Positions 1 to 12,589 of a DNA stretch of 64,000 nucleotides are shown here, piece by piece (position 1 is the first letter of the stretch; every line of letters starts with the position of its first letter). The translations under genes were made by a program, and so were the position numbers. The DNA is from Varroa destructor (taxonomy: Eukaryota > Arthropoda > Arachnida > Mesostigmata > Varroidae), in the NCBI RefSeq assembly GCF_002443255.2, contig NW_019211454.1, positions 3,816,352 through 3,880,351 on the forward strand, in the 5' to 3' direction. The notes beneath the pieces were generated by a model. That model did no database searches. It had not been told where the DNA came from and was given only the letters and a program-made list of their open reading frames with translations.

Positions 1-23
1 CCTTCGCTAAATGAATCCCCATC

Positions 24-43
24 CCCCCCCCCCCCCGCCCCCA
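24..43. repeat. Poly-C tract
   Basis: A run of C broken once by G in the first 43 bases, followed by an A-run. Confidence 0.9.
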
Positions 44-1098
44 AAAAATACCTTGAACACTGCTGCGGATAAGTAGCCATATTTTTGCAAACTTTTTAAG
101 AAATTTATTAAAGAAATTTAACAAGGACAAACCACGGACTGGAATACAAATCACTTTGATTTGTGAAAACTGTTTATCACAATCATTATTATTATAGTTA
201 TTTATATTATACATTATTATATTATAGTTCTATTTATAGTACTAAGATTTTTTTATATTTGTAATTTTTTCACTTAACCGATTTTATATTGAAACATTTT
301 ATTTCTGATGGTTGAAAGGTATCTTTTTGTGAGTCAGACTTACACTTAATGCGTATAAACGGTGCCGTTTTGATTTGTTTCGGCAAGGAAATGTACTCTC
401 TGCATACTCCTTAACTGGGTAACAAACATTATTAAACTTAAAAAAAAGTAGCGTTAAATGAAATTTAAATGCTGTTAGAAAGGAAGTTGCGTACAGGTTT
501 GTTAGCATCTATATACCTTTCGAAATAGCAAATGTTTGCTATGGACGTTCCATTGCTGAACGTCGTAGGGTTGAAAAGTATTGTGCGTTTTGCTAGTTAT
601 TTCCCTTGTCTCGGTTCCGAGCTCTATACTTAGTTGGCTAAAATACATTGAACCAACGGCGGGAACAAACGTGCACCGCTCAGTCCCAATAAAAGCACTG
701 AAGTAGCCAGGGCTAAAAACTATACGATTATGGGTCATATTCATCTGTGGCATTTGGCAGTTGGTCTTTGCTGAATATATTCGAAAACAGAAGGATTTAC
801 CATATCATCTTGCGTGAACATGAGAACCGAGGGGCACATCTATTAAGGCCATTCTAACGCTATGGCATTATTGTAGTGTTATAGGGATGGCATTAGGCTA
901 CTCCTTTTACCTAGTTATTATGATAATTTGCATATTTCCTGCTACAGGACATGTATCTATATACATATGTGTGCACTGCCTCAAAAGTGGATACATAGAT
1001 TAACCTCGGTTTTAATTTGAGTATAATTCATCTTTGATTAACAAATCTACATAAAATATATACAAATTTCCCTCTTACGAAGCGCAGTACACTGACGA

Positions 1099-1231
1099 GC
1101 CGTTAAATCTTTCAGTTTCCTCGGTTTTCTAGCGTAGACTTTGTCGTTGAAGTATCTTTTCATGAAAAAAGTCAATTAGCGTCAGGTTCGGGGATAGGGT
1201 ATGATATTTTATGGAGCTCCTTCATCTAACC
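1099..1231. repeat. Unidentified interspersed repeat, copy 1
   Basis: This segment aligns along its length with 18153-18288 on the same strand with only small gaps. Shared blocks include AAATCTT, TTTTCT, TAGAC, GTATCT, AAAAAGTC, ATATT and the closing CTAACC. By eye roughly two thirds of positions agree. Neither copy has a visible ORF, terminal inverted repeat or target-site duplication, so the class of element is unknown. Confidence 0.5.
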
Positions 1232-1483
1232 TACCTTTTAAAGATTCTCGTCATGACAAGTCCGTCCTGCTGAAACTGAAGTTTGCCATTTTCGTCAGTG
1301 TCGTACCGAGTGCCTGACAAAACAGATTCTTGCAGCTCATTCAAGAAATCGGCATCAATTGCTTTAGCTTGTCAGATCACACCATCAGTAGAACATGTCT
1401 GCATATATACTGTATGTATAGCACAATAGTTACCAGGTAGCAAAACTCTAGCGTATCTACATCATTCGATTTCTATTGAGGGT

Positions 1484-1484
1484 C

Positions 1485-1524
<40 letters not shown>
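1484..1524. repeat. (TTG)n microsatellite
   Basis: About 13 uninterrupted TTG units. Read on the minus strand it is CAA, but no frame through it is supported as coding. Confidence 0.95.
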
Positions 1525-1550
1525 CATCGTTGAAGAAGAAGAATCAACAG

Positions 1551-1599
1551 GTGATGATGATGATGATGATGATGAGGATTGATGATGATTATGATTATG
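1551..1599. repeat. (GAT)n microsatellite, imperfect
   Basis: About nine GAT units, followed by GAG/GATT interruptions and further GAT/TAT units. It lies just 27 bp from the (TTG)n tract. Confidence 0.95.
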
Positions 1600-4590
1600 G
1601 ATAGGCGCAATGGTGCGACTACAGTTTTTGAGGAGCTTTTTGCTGAAGTACGTACGAGACGGCCATACTCCTTCGCTGAGATTTTGAAATCTTTCAAAAA
1701 CTCAACGTCATCATTTGACACTTATGGACTATTCTAGCTTCTCTTGATCGACATTGCTTGAAAGAAACGAAAAATCTTACATTCCTGTTTCGCTTAATGT
1801 CAGTCCACTACGGTGCAATGTCTCGCCTAATTTCAAAATGTTAGAAAAGAAAATGTTTAGTCCAACTCCTGGAACTGCTATCACTACAAGAAGGCAACAT
1901 GTAAAACATTATATGGCTGTTTAACTCTAATTCGCCCAGTCACACTGGTTACACCCTTGACTATTGTCATTTTTCCAGATCGGTAACTTGACCGGACCCG
2001 GGGGCAAAAGCCTGGAACTTGCAACGGCATCTGTCTTGTCATTTGTGGGATATGGGTTGTCTCTAACAGACAGTATGCCCCCTACGTTCCGGTGATGTTT
2101 GAAGCTGCAAGGAGACTGGTAGAATAGAGCGCCGTTTTTCATAATTCAAATGTTCAAATCTAGGCATCGATGCACCCTTTTTGCGGAGACCTTCCTTATA
2201 GGAAAGTGTTCTCACAGCGAAAAGTAATGCTTAGAAAGACTTTAGAGCCAGCAGGTGTGAAGTGTTCCGTGTCAAGCGTTGGTCAAAACAAAGAGTCGTA
2301 ATACAAACCCTACAAAAGGATTGTTGCCGTCGTGACAAAATACGCTTAGCAATACTTCTCGCAATAAGTGTAGGTTAAAATTGGGCCTCATTTCAATTTC
2401 CGGCCAAATGCTTTACATTAGGCTCGTATGCTTCACTAAAAGGTCAGAATTATCCAAGAAATGTAAAATCGGAAGACCCTTTGCCAAGCTATAGATGCAA
2501 CGAGATCTATGAGTTTAATAGAAACTTGCATCATAAGTATGGATTGGATCACTGTAAAAGGAAAGCAATCTATCTCCGATCAGAGGCCGCATCTTGCTTT
2601 CATAGACAAACAAAAACCGTTTCGAACGCACTGGCTTCACTTATTGCTACATGGACTCTAAAACAACTATGATGCTTAAGAGTCATCGTTTTAGCTTTTG
2701 TCTCTAGTTTCTGTGCCGACTATTCAGTATTTGTTACTGTTTTTGTACAAAAACTATTTTTCAGTAACAATTCGTTTGGGCATATCAAACTCTGACAAAA
2801 ACTAACGCAAACACTTCCTAGACCTTCAAGTGTAATACTGACATCTTTAAGCTAGCTGAAATGGCACCTATCAAAAGTAGACAATGATTGTTGCTAACTG
2901 CTGGTTCCTATGTGAGCAAATCAAACAAATAAATCAGGCCATAAATTTAGGTCAATTAAGCGGCCATCCTTTAATGCTGCCGTCCTCCTGTAAAATACAC
3001 TCGAACCATTCACGACGAGTATATAATAAGTATGATTATTGCTGGAGATACTCTTGCGGTAACATGATGAAATACTATCCATAAGATAGCGGAACGACCA
3101 TAAACTATCGAACGGATAGATATAAAGTGACCCCTTCATCATACATTGTATTACTTGACCTAGAAGTTTCCTGCGTATGAAGACGGTTGGCTTTTCCGTA
3201 CTATTTTTTTTTACCCTCGAGGCGGGCGTAAAATCATACCCACAGTCAAAGAAATAAAGAAATTCAATAAAAGTAATTAACATTTTTTTAACAACATAAT
3301 ACACCGAACATTTCGTGTAGAAAATAACAAATGAGCTAATTTGTTGGCCTTGAAATATAAAAAGGAGCAGGCTATCTTTCGTTCATACTTCCCTATTCTC
3401 TTCTGACAGAGAAAGGTAAACAGTTTCAAAATGCGTATGGAGATATGCGCACTTCTAACGATTATTTTTACGTACATTAGCGTTCGACTAAATAAAAGCA
3501 ATGCACCGAAAAAACAGCTGAGCTAATGCGTAAGATCATAAATTAGACAAGTAAAATTATTTGTATAAAACCAATATTACTTTTATACTGTCGCCGCAAC
3601 ATTATTGGGCCTAACGTATAAGATTTGTTAGTCTTTAGCCAGGCTATCTGGCGAAGGCGCACAAGGATGCCAAGTAACGTGGTACTAAGTGTAAAGGCGA
3701 TGGTCGTTCAATTCACTGCTTCGAAATGAAGACTGAAGACAGAAGAACAAATGCCACCTGTTTACTTGTTTCCATATAGAATCAGTTGCCGCTCTGCTAC
3801 TCTGTAGCGACTTTTGAAGATATTTGTCTCATCTCTTGAGATCTTCTTTCCAGGCAACCATCTTCGGCAGCCCAAATCGATGCTTTACATCTCCCATAAG
3901 CAAAATATTTTCGAAATAAGGTATATAAGCACGTTAGATGTACCAATACGAAAGCTAATTACTTGCTTTTATATCGTGAAACACCTATATCGGATGAAAT
4001 ACTTTCACCTGGAAAAGATGCTTTACGTCCTCTGTATGAAAGCTGTTCCACTTAAGGCCTCGTTTATTGGTTACAATACATCGTGAGGTCAAATAGATAA
4101 ACGCTGAGGGTGCCTAATTATTGCTACAACCAACAGAACTTTACTTGTTCTTTTGGCAATATATGAGGTAAAATGTTTATCCATTGGGGTGGAATACGCA
4201 GTAGCTCCGGGAAGTTGGTATTAGAAGGTCTCCAGCTCTAGTCCAGATACATACATACATACAGATTGATGCGGCTTTGTATTTACTAATTTGTTTATGA
4301 AGTAAATTATTATTATTGGAAGGGATGAGAAGCCTTAGGTGATAGTACCGCTTAGATGGAAGGTGTCACCTTGACTGAGTCCACTACTTATACAAAAAAT
4401 ACATAAACAAGGGATTTCGTCTGAATTTTACTGCTACCGTTTTGGAATAATTCACTGCTGTTCGAGATCGAACACCTTCGCTAGTAAACCAATAAATCAC
4501 TCACGTACAGAAGGACTTCCCAAATTTACTTCGAAGGGCACTTGAACAAGGAGGAAAAGGAAGGTTTCTTTCAAAAAGGGCAACAGGCAG

Positions 4591-4610
4591 TCTCTCTCTC
4601 TCTCTCTCTC
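4591..4610. repeat. (TC)10 microsatellite
   Basis: Ten uninterrupted TC units. It causes Ser/Leu or Glu/Arg runs in overlapping open frames. Confidence 0.95.
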
Positions 4611-5184
4611 AAAAGTCTCCCTAAAATGCCTCACGTAGTTAGGTGCTGCGAGAACCCTATGGAGCTCCCTACGAGCCACCTTCGTTTAGCCTTTATGTAC
4701 CCTTCGGAGAGCCAAATCGACTCTGTTCTGGACCTTGAGTTTCACACTAATAGGAATATAGGTTCGGAGTTTCCCACTTTCCTGGAGAGAATAATTATAA
4801 TCTAAGGATTATACCGTTTTTTTTCTTTAGGTATTAGATGCAAACATATAATATTAGTGATCGAGCTGCTTGCCTGGCCCAGCAAACGAAAGACAAGATA
4901 GAGATAATTATCCACCAAGCCTAATGCTCTAGCGTACTTTAAAGAACTATTATGGAGACAACGTGAGTTGATCTAATTGAGAGTTGAGGCAGTCGCTCAC
5001 GGCAAGCGGGGTAAAACAGGGTCAAATGGTTTGAGTACCACCAGGTTTTCTATAGATTCGCGGAAGAACGTTGTTTCAGTGTAGATGCGGCGTACGTAGG
5101 CAGTTACGAGATTAACTCAGCTTTCTCGTATGGCCACAGGGCGGCGCCTCTGTTATTCCATTGAATAGCCATTAGTGCCCCCTG

Positions 5185-5412
5185 TCAGCCTGGTTCCCAC
5201 TCCTGCTTCGGATTTTGCTGCATCCTTGATACTGATAAAATTATCGGCTGAATACACTGCCCCCGGACGCTGTCTCTTCTTCGTTCATTGTCGCGAGCAG
5301 TTAACGCAAGAAGCTTAGGATTTTCGGGGTCAGAGAAGCCGGTGTGGACATCAGGACACAACTTGAAACAAGCTTTTGTTAGGTCCAAAGATTTGCCCAG
5401 TCTATTTTTCAT
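5185..5412 (-). CDS. Hypothetical 75-codon ORF
   Basis: The ATG at 5412 opens 75 codons on the minus strand to TGA. The composition is soluble and mixed (LTKACFKLCPDVHTGFSDP, LTARDNERRRDSVRGQ), with a base composition less AT-rich than the surroundings. There is no signal peptide, no membrane segment and no recognisable domain. It may be a small gene, an exon fragment or a chance frame in a richer patch of DNA (about 5.1-5.4 kb). Confidence 0.2.
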   Translation of the reverse strand: MKNRLGKSLDLTKACFKLCPDVHTGFSDPENPKLLALTARDNERRRDSVRGQCIQPIILSVSRMQQNPKQEWEPG

Positions 5413-7542
5413 TTTGGCCAAAATTTTAGAGCAGGGCTATTAATCACCGTAGAGCTTAAAAGGTTCATTACAATATTATCGTAAATATGCATTTAAGCCT
5501 GCAATAAATTGCTCGCAATCTAGAATTTCTTCTTTCGAATAGTCATAAAAATCATGTCAGTCTCGCATAAATTGTTTAACATATTGGAACGTATTGTACC
5601 TTTTTTTTTCATTAAGGCCGCATCGAAATAAAAATAGGTATTTTGATGATATTTTGCATGTTTCTTCATAGACACTTCAATGACAGCTCTATTTTGTTTA
5701 TCAAAATTTCAATGTGTTGTGTGAACCGTTCGCCGGTTTTCGTTGAAACGTCCTTGCCAACTATTTTTTAACGCCCCTAATAGTGATAGTAAACGAACAG
5801 GCAATGCCAAGTCCAATCGCCAGTCTTCCAAACTAGAAATTTTGACAAAAGGCAAACATGACAAATCGTAAATTTGCCAAAAAATTTCTGCCGTTTTGCT
5901 ATAGCAAACTTTGGACAAAAAGGCTTCTATTTAGCACCAAGGAAGGTGCCGCCGTAAAACAACATGCCGTTTAGCTAATACAAATTATCTTTAGCGACCA
6001 AAATATATAAGTAACTAAGAGCCTTCTTCTGACGAACGCTCATGCAGTATCCATTTTATCACTGGATACTGAGCTGCGCGCATCGATTGTTTGTGGCGCC
6101 GTTCTGACGCGAACACGAGTCTGAAATTTCAGCGGGCGAAAGTCTGAAAATACCTGAAGTGCTAGTCCATCACACGGCACAGTTATCGGCGATTTTCGCC
6201 TAGTCTAATACTAGACGCATGTATGATGACCATTGGTGGCTCTTTGTGAATTGACTGTGGTGTTTCTGATAGAGCCTATGCTGCAGGACAAGTCTATACT
6301 CGTGTTATTAGATCAAACACTTACATGCAGTTCTGGTTGAAATATTATCACCTTTTGTTATTTCAAAAAGCAAAAAGTCCTTTGGTACTTGTCAGGTAGT
6401 CTCTAAGCAGGAGCTGGCACTTCTGGTGCTGACCTAGTCCTGACGTCGATTTTTTGGTAGAAACAGTCTCTGGTTCGTTTATAGGCTGTATTATCCATCA
6501 GAACAAAAGCCAAGAGATTCGCTCCTTCAGATATGTACTAATACTACATAATTCTATTATATATTAATTGTCTTTTGTTTTACAAAAATACGTGTCATAA
6601 AATATACGTAAGGATGTATAATACGTAAGTAATAGCAATCTAGATAGTGTTTCCACAAATGCAGGGTCTATTTCTGCACAAGGTTTCAACCAAAGGTTGC
6701 TCTAAAAAGGGGATCTTAGTTCGTATGAGAAAAGCAAGGCCCATTCAAGAAGCTGCGTTGTGACTGTGGGAAAAAAAAGCAAAGAAGTTATATACCATGA
6801 ATATATCATGAATCCAAAGTTCAGTTCTATAGAATGTTAATAAGTTAGATTACCTCATTGGCGATAACTATAAATAGCGATGATAGAATAATAAACATAT
6901 ACAAAGAAGTTTACTTTATTTTAGAACGGAAAATACCTTCGAATTACAGAGTTATTATAAATTAAAAATTAAAATGTTATTCTAAAGAGTAGAGTCTCAG
7001 CTTATTAAATAAAATCTATATTTCAATCAATTCATCAATCAGAAGATATTAATACGGAACCGTAGGTCGTATTTATAAACGATTGAACTCGAAACATCTG
7101 ATATTCGGCTACGTTGCTTAACGGTATTATGCCGAAACCGAATAAAAAAGCGTCGACGAGCAAAAACTGGCGCATTGAAAAGTTTTAAACAGCTAAGTAC
7201 TTGTGATTTGCATTACCATGCTTCATGAATGGCTTCATGAATTCAGAGAATTCATGGCAGGATGCGCTACACTATCACTTTTCGTCATCATTAGGCATCC
7301 TGGCACACAGTTGGCTCCTGTCATGAAACGAAGCGTGTCTACGCCCGAGTTCGAAGCTAGACCACAACATGTACCTAAGACAGGTAGGGAAATACGTACC
7401 CATTACGCTATCATGGGCACACGGTACGCTGCTAATCGTTCTCTGTATAAAAGCATGTAAGCTATCGAAATGATACGGATGTAAATTCGGAGAATCTGAG
7501 AATTTTGCTTTCTTCCATTCAGGGTTGGATTGAAAAGCGGCG

Positions 7543-7864
7543 ATGAGGTCGATCTTTGTCGTTGAGTTCCTTCACTGCGCTCTATCGATTGCCGCGCAAC
7601 GTGTCCACGAGGCTCTTAAGGAACTCAAAATATTGGACGGCCTTGATCATTTCCGTCCTGCGCAATATCCGGTAAAAACAAATGCCCCTGATACCGTGTT
7701 GCCAGTGTGAGCAACAGCTTATACGTGAGTGCAAGCTGTCTTCAGAGTACACACCTATTTCCATTTGTCTTGAATCAAATTCGCAAGAGACCCATGACAG
7801 GGAGAGGATTATCTTTGTTGCGTTATATTTCATAGTGCTTTGCGCTTCGATTTGGGTTCTTTGA
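7543..7864 (+). CDS. Possible two-exon small membrane or secreted protein (7543-7671, 7748-7864)
   Basis: A strong acceptor, tttgctttcttccattcag|, at 7522 is followed 20 nt later by an ATG. This opens MRSIFVVEFLHCALSIAAQ, leader-like, then ALKELKILDGLDHF, up to a donor TATCCG|GTAAAA in phase 0 (43 codons). An acceptor at 7747 (ctgtcttcagag|) gives YTPISICLESNSQETHDRER and a closing hydrophobic run IIFVALYFIVLCASIWVL, then TGA. The product would be 81 residues with hydrophobic ends, as in a bitopic or GPI-anchored protein. An ORF on the same strand from an ATG at 7682 shares the second part without splicing, and a minus-strand ATG ORF (7833-7582) also looks coding. Only one of these can be fully right, and I cannot decide which. 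Confidence 0.3.
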
Positions 7865-10800
7865 GGTATAGTTAGTTACCTTTTCTGTGGTCCTCCAACG
7901 TCGTAATAACTTTACAATAATTGCGTTACTGACGAACCCTCGTTTCGATGATCTTCTTCGTCCTGATGAATTCCGCTAGTTCACCTTCGACAAGCATGAA
8001 CGTAATTGCTGAGCGCGGATTTTCAAAACTAATATACGCCTTTGTTTATAAAACTAATATATTCCAAAAAAAACTCTCAATTAGTTTATAACCGAAGATA
8101 GAAAAAAGACGTTGTGTTTAGTATATTTATCAAACATTACCAAATTTCATCTGCTGGTGGAACATGATTTAAGAATTATCAGAATTTTTAGGTTTTCAAG
8201 ATAGCTCCGGACAAACTAATATTATATCTTATATCACACCTTACTAGCTGTGAGGGGCTTTTAATTCACTCGAAATCTAAAATGTGCCTTTAGCAGAAAT
8301 TCATTAGAATAAAGTCATCAATGTACTGGCGTGACACGCGAAGGCAGTACTATATATATATAATGTTTCAGTATCGATATTGTAACCCGGTGCTAACTAC
8401 AGTATGAGTTTAGAGAATCACCAGGTTTCATCTGGATATCTTACTTCGGATTCAGTTGAGGTGTATTGCACCTCAAAAGGTTTTTAAGATGAGGTTTTAC
8501 CTATTCGTCATCCCTATAGAAGTGGTACTCCATCACAGAAAAACGATGCGGAAAATAATGCATTTTTAAGTAGCTATTCTTCTGGCTAACATGTTACATC
8601 GACTAGCTACAATAGATCGCTATAATAGCGGCATTGAATCCTTAACGCCGTTATGGTACAATCCCAATAAATAACGGTTCCGCGCGCACCAAATCGAAAG
8701 GAGGCCAGCAATAACGGACACATAAAAACAGATTGTCCGACATAGAATGTAATTAAGTGTCAAACATACATGGTGAAACATGTTTTTATGCCCTGAAAGT
8801 CTTACTATAATTGGGATAGTTAACATAACACCCTAGTGCTTTAGTGATAACTAACAATAGTCAATGAAAAGACAAAATTCAGTTTATATAACCATCGCAC
8901 GCGAGGTATAAGAAGAACACATCGACAGAGTCCCAGTGTTGGGAGACAGTAACTCTATGTATACGAACCATGGCAGAGCCTATATATACCGATCGAGTAA
9001 AGTTATGTTAAAGCTCAATGTAAACACACTCGATTAATACTAACTCTTTTATATAAATCTTCTATTTCTACAGTTAGGTTTTACAAACATGTCAGTTTAT
9101 CGATAAAACAAATCTTCAAGAAAAATTTATGCTACTCACACGTAAGGTTCGGTAGTAACGTGTTCCTGTAAATTAGTATTGTGGTTATTTTTAAATATCC
9201 TAATAGAGGAAAATGGGGTTATATGGCCACTGCGTTTTTTTTTTTTTGGGAGAAAACTCTAATCTTAAATTTAGATACTTAGAGTTTTTGAGATGTACAT
9301 GAATCAGTTCACACTTCATCGAATTTTTTTTAAACGAAGCAACCAGCTCGCTTTTCTATCATGGCTTTGCCTGTCTTGAAGTTTCATTCTCAGGGACAAG
9401 CTGAGAACAAGTTACGTTTTATGGAGGTTAAAAGATATGAAATAGATTAGTATCTGTCCGTACTGGATCCTACATGGTCTATTGCATTTCGACGAACGAC
9501 AGACGCCGTCAACAATAATTCGACAAATAAAAAATCGGCGGCTTGAAACTAGAACCCAATTTTGCAGGAAGGCATATATGTACATACATATATGGCAAGT
9601 AAAACAGAGATATCGTCCTGCTTTCAGTGCATGTCGTTATCGTTAGCAATGTCACACGTATTGCTTTCAGAGTGAATTTGAACAACTTCATCGACATAAC
9701 CCATAACTTGAGCAAAACAATAACAACGGCATGTGTACGACTATGCAAATAGTCACGGTCATAATTGTTTACAATGGATAATGAATTATACCAGAGCTAT
9801 GATACATACGCGGCCTTCAATTGAATTGTGTTAGCTTGAAGGTATGGTACGTACTTCGTAAAAAAAATTCATATAGCAGACGAATAGTTTCCTTTTGATT
9901 TGGTTAAATCGGCAATAAATGATTATAAAGCTTGGTCTTTTCTAACCAGAATCACGGTCATCACAATGAAGACGGGTATTTCCTTTATATTTTGCTAAAT
10001 AATCGTATGCGTTGCCTGAATTGGTTAGTGGCCGATATAACCCCACTCCTGGTCCATATAGTTTCATCTTGTAGGGCTATAGGCCTACAACATAAAAGAC
10101 TTTAATTAATTTTTCTCACAAATTAATTATAATGAGCTTATTTAGGCTACGTAATAAAGAAAAAAAAAAAGATCTTCGAAAAATACACTGATTTTTTTCT
10201 GTCTCGTGGCAATAATTATTTTCAACAAAGGCTTGAGGTATATTTTCGCTTATATAGCTACCTAGGCCTATTGTCTAGAATAGACTGTGCTATGTTGAAA
10301 TTCTTTGCTGTTTTTGAAGGAAGCTGAGGTTCATTTCACGCAATCATACATCAATAAAAGATATGGAACTGTATTAGAACCATCTCTTTTAGAAAAGAGT
10401 ATTGGCTATACCACAACTTAAAGCAATGTGAGTAGTGGTAGCTCCTCGCATGTATCCATATTGTTTTTGCTTTGAGTATAACTCTATCCTCGGCGAGTGA
10501 TTATATACATTGGTCCACGTGTGTCAAATAAGGAGTACTTCAGCTTACAATATTTACATCTCAAATAGGGTTATTCAGAAGAGCTATAAGCTATACCGAA
10601 GAAACTGTAAAACTAGATATTTCGCTTATGATACTTCTTTCATAAAGGGTATGTCGCTTAATAAACGCATGTACATTATTTTTTGCTTATTTGGTGCTCT
10701 TAGCAAGTACGAGTAGGTATTTTTACTATATTTGATTATATGTTTTTGACGATTCCATACGGTGTAACTTCCATAGGACAAGTTCGGCTGGTTCCCTATA

Positions 10801-12355
10801 GCATTAGCCAACTGATAAGCGATAATCCAATATGGCAGACGACTCAAGCAAGCACTCACAGAAGTGTTTTTGATCGCGCGCGAAAAAAACAAAAAGTCAA
10901 TTCCACATATGCCAAAGATACGATGATGGTTTTTTTTTAAAAACTTTTTTCAACTTTTCTACAGCGTGCAGAATTTTCAGTTGGACCAAGTATCCATTTC
11001 TTCTTAATGTCGCTTTCATACCGGCCAAAAAAACAGAACGTAGGAACCAACCAAACGGAAGTATCGTCTTCCATAGATTTGTCGATAAATCAAAGTTTGT
11101 TTGTCTGAGCATATCACAACGTTATACTAACGTTATTGTCGTTCATTGCAAAAAGTCGTTTTTTTTTTCCATAGGAGCAGGATGTTTCCGGGAGTTATTG
11201 TAGGGAGGTATCATTTACATATATACTATCTAGATTGAACCACACCAATGATAATCTTTGAATCATTGAAAGAAGGATAAACAGCAATTTCCTTAGTTCC
11301 AGCTAATAGATTGCTCGTCGCTCTAGGTATATAACCAGATAATTCATACGTGTAGTTGGGTTAGGAAATCTTGCACGAGCTGTAATTTTTGGAGAAAACA
11401 AAAATGCTTAAATAGCAAATAAATGTTGTTCGGGCCAAGAAAGTTGAAACGATCAATAAAACAAATAAAAATGATTCATAATAATCCAAAAATATAAAAG
11501 TCGCAGACTATAATTATTTTGTTCGTTTCGAATCTTCATTTCCGTGCTTTTGGCATAATTTAGCGGATACGTAAAACGTCGTCTGGCGATTCTTTTCGAG
11601 TGTTTTGACACAAAAGCTAGGCCTAAGCAAAATCCTGTCAACTGCCCGCAGCTTGCTACTATTACAGCAGAGCAAGATTTATTCCTGAACAATGCCACTG
11701 TGGCTTGACGCAAGAAAACCATTGTTAAAATATCTTTTGGACTAAACTGACTGAATTTTATATTACGTTTTTATTTTCAGGATCTTACCGAGAATTAACA
11801 ACGGTTCAGGGTCATCAATCATGGCCAATAGCAGTACTATCTTTTCTCTGCCTGTAGAATAGTTATCTTCTATAAACTGTTCTACTCTGATGGTGATCTT
11901 CATAATAACATTATTGACAAACCTATTTGCGCTGTGGGTGATACTGTTCATCGAGGTTCCCTGTGCCCGAGCGCTAGCGCTGGACGAAAGAGCTTCTTGT
12001 CTCGTACTTCAATTTTCCATCGTCACCTTTCTACCGCTGACATCTGCATAGCATCACCCGACATACTGCCCCAGTTCATGTGCAATATCGAGGTATCATT
12101 CGATAATGGGGGTGGGCTTTACAAGCCCATCAAGTTCACTCAAACATTTGTACCCTTCCTGTCCGGCACATTACTCGACTGGCTGATTTCTATGCGTGCA
12201 GTAGCAGCTGGGTTCAAGGTATTGGCCGGATAGCTATCTATCGATCGTCAAACAATAATAACAACCACCAACCGCGTATCGGATATCGGAAAGGCACCGA
12301 AACTGTTCAATATTGCGTCGACGTGGGTTGTTTCGGCTATGTCCCAGTTGTTTAG

Positions 12356-12589
12356 ATCACACCTGTGGCTTCATTATTTCACTTTGAGGTTACTTTCTTT
12401 GACGACAAACACATTGATGCTACCGGCCTACGAGCCCAGCGGAAGAAGCAGAGGATACGCCACCGTCAACTATAGCTGTTTGACACATCTCTTATAGCAC
12501 CTAGACGTTATGACCATTCACGCGATGAGTTCCGTCGTGACTGTTCTTGGCATGCCAACTCTATTAATACAGTTTTGCTATATGCGTAA
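12356..12589 (+). pseudogene. Coding-like frame interrupted by one TAG, possible gene remnant
   Basis: After an acceptor-like cccagttgtttag|, one frame stays open for 39 codons (FHFEVTFFDDKHID, GLRAQRKKQRIRHRQL), meets TAG at 12473-12475, then continues 37 more codons (LFDTSLIAPRRYDHSRDEF) to TAA. The stretch 11.93-12.6 kb is less AT-rich than its flanks and has other open frames (11934-12233 plus; 11951-11763 minus, the latter ending at a donor CTCG|GTAAGA). I cannot name the source and cannot exclude chance. Confidence 0.2.

Larger units (their letters stand above)
1..5184. other. No supported gene; AT-rich intergenic or intronic DNA
   Basis: Contains the poly-C, TTG, GAT and TC tracts and repeat copy 1. 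Frames at 508-299, 753-502, 2142-1927 and 3304-2921 (minus) and 4542-4805 (plus) are open, but none has a family match. The one at 508-299 has a donor-like AAGT|GTAAGT at about 338, and nothing connects them. Confidence 0.5.

Noticed and set aside
1524..1721. Poly-His / poly-Ile protein and possible poly-Gln repeat
   Set aside because: The runs are readings of the GAT and TTG microsatellites; no supported coding frame surrounds them.
2921..3304. 127-codon minus-strand open frame
   Set aside because: It starts at GTG, has no domain or splice support, and about one frame of this length is expected by chance in 64 kb of this composition.
11763..11951. Minus-strand segment with VEQFIEDNYSTGREK ending at a donor CTCG|GTAAGA, as a confirmed exon
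   Set aside because: The opposite strand also reads as a plausible hydrophobic ORF (from ATG at 11890), no neighbouring exon fits, and no family is recognised.
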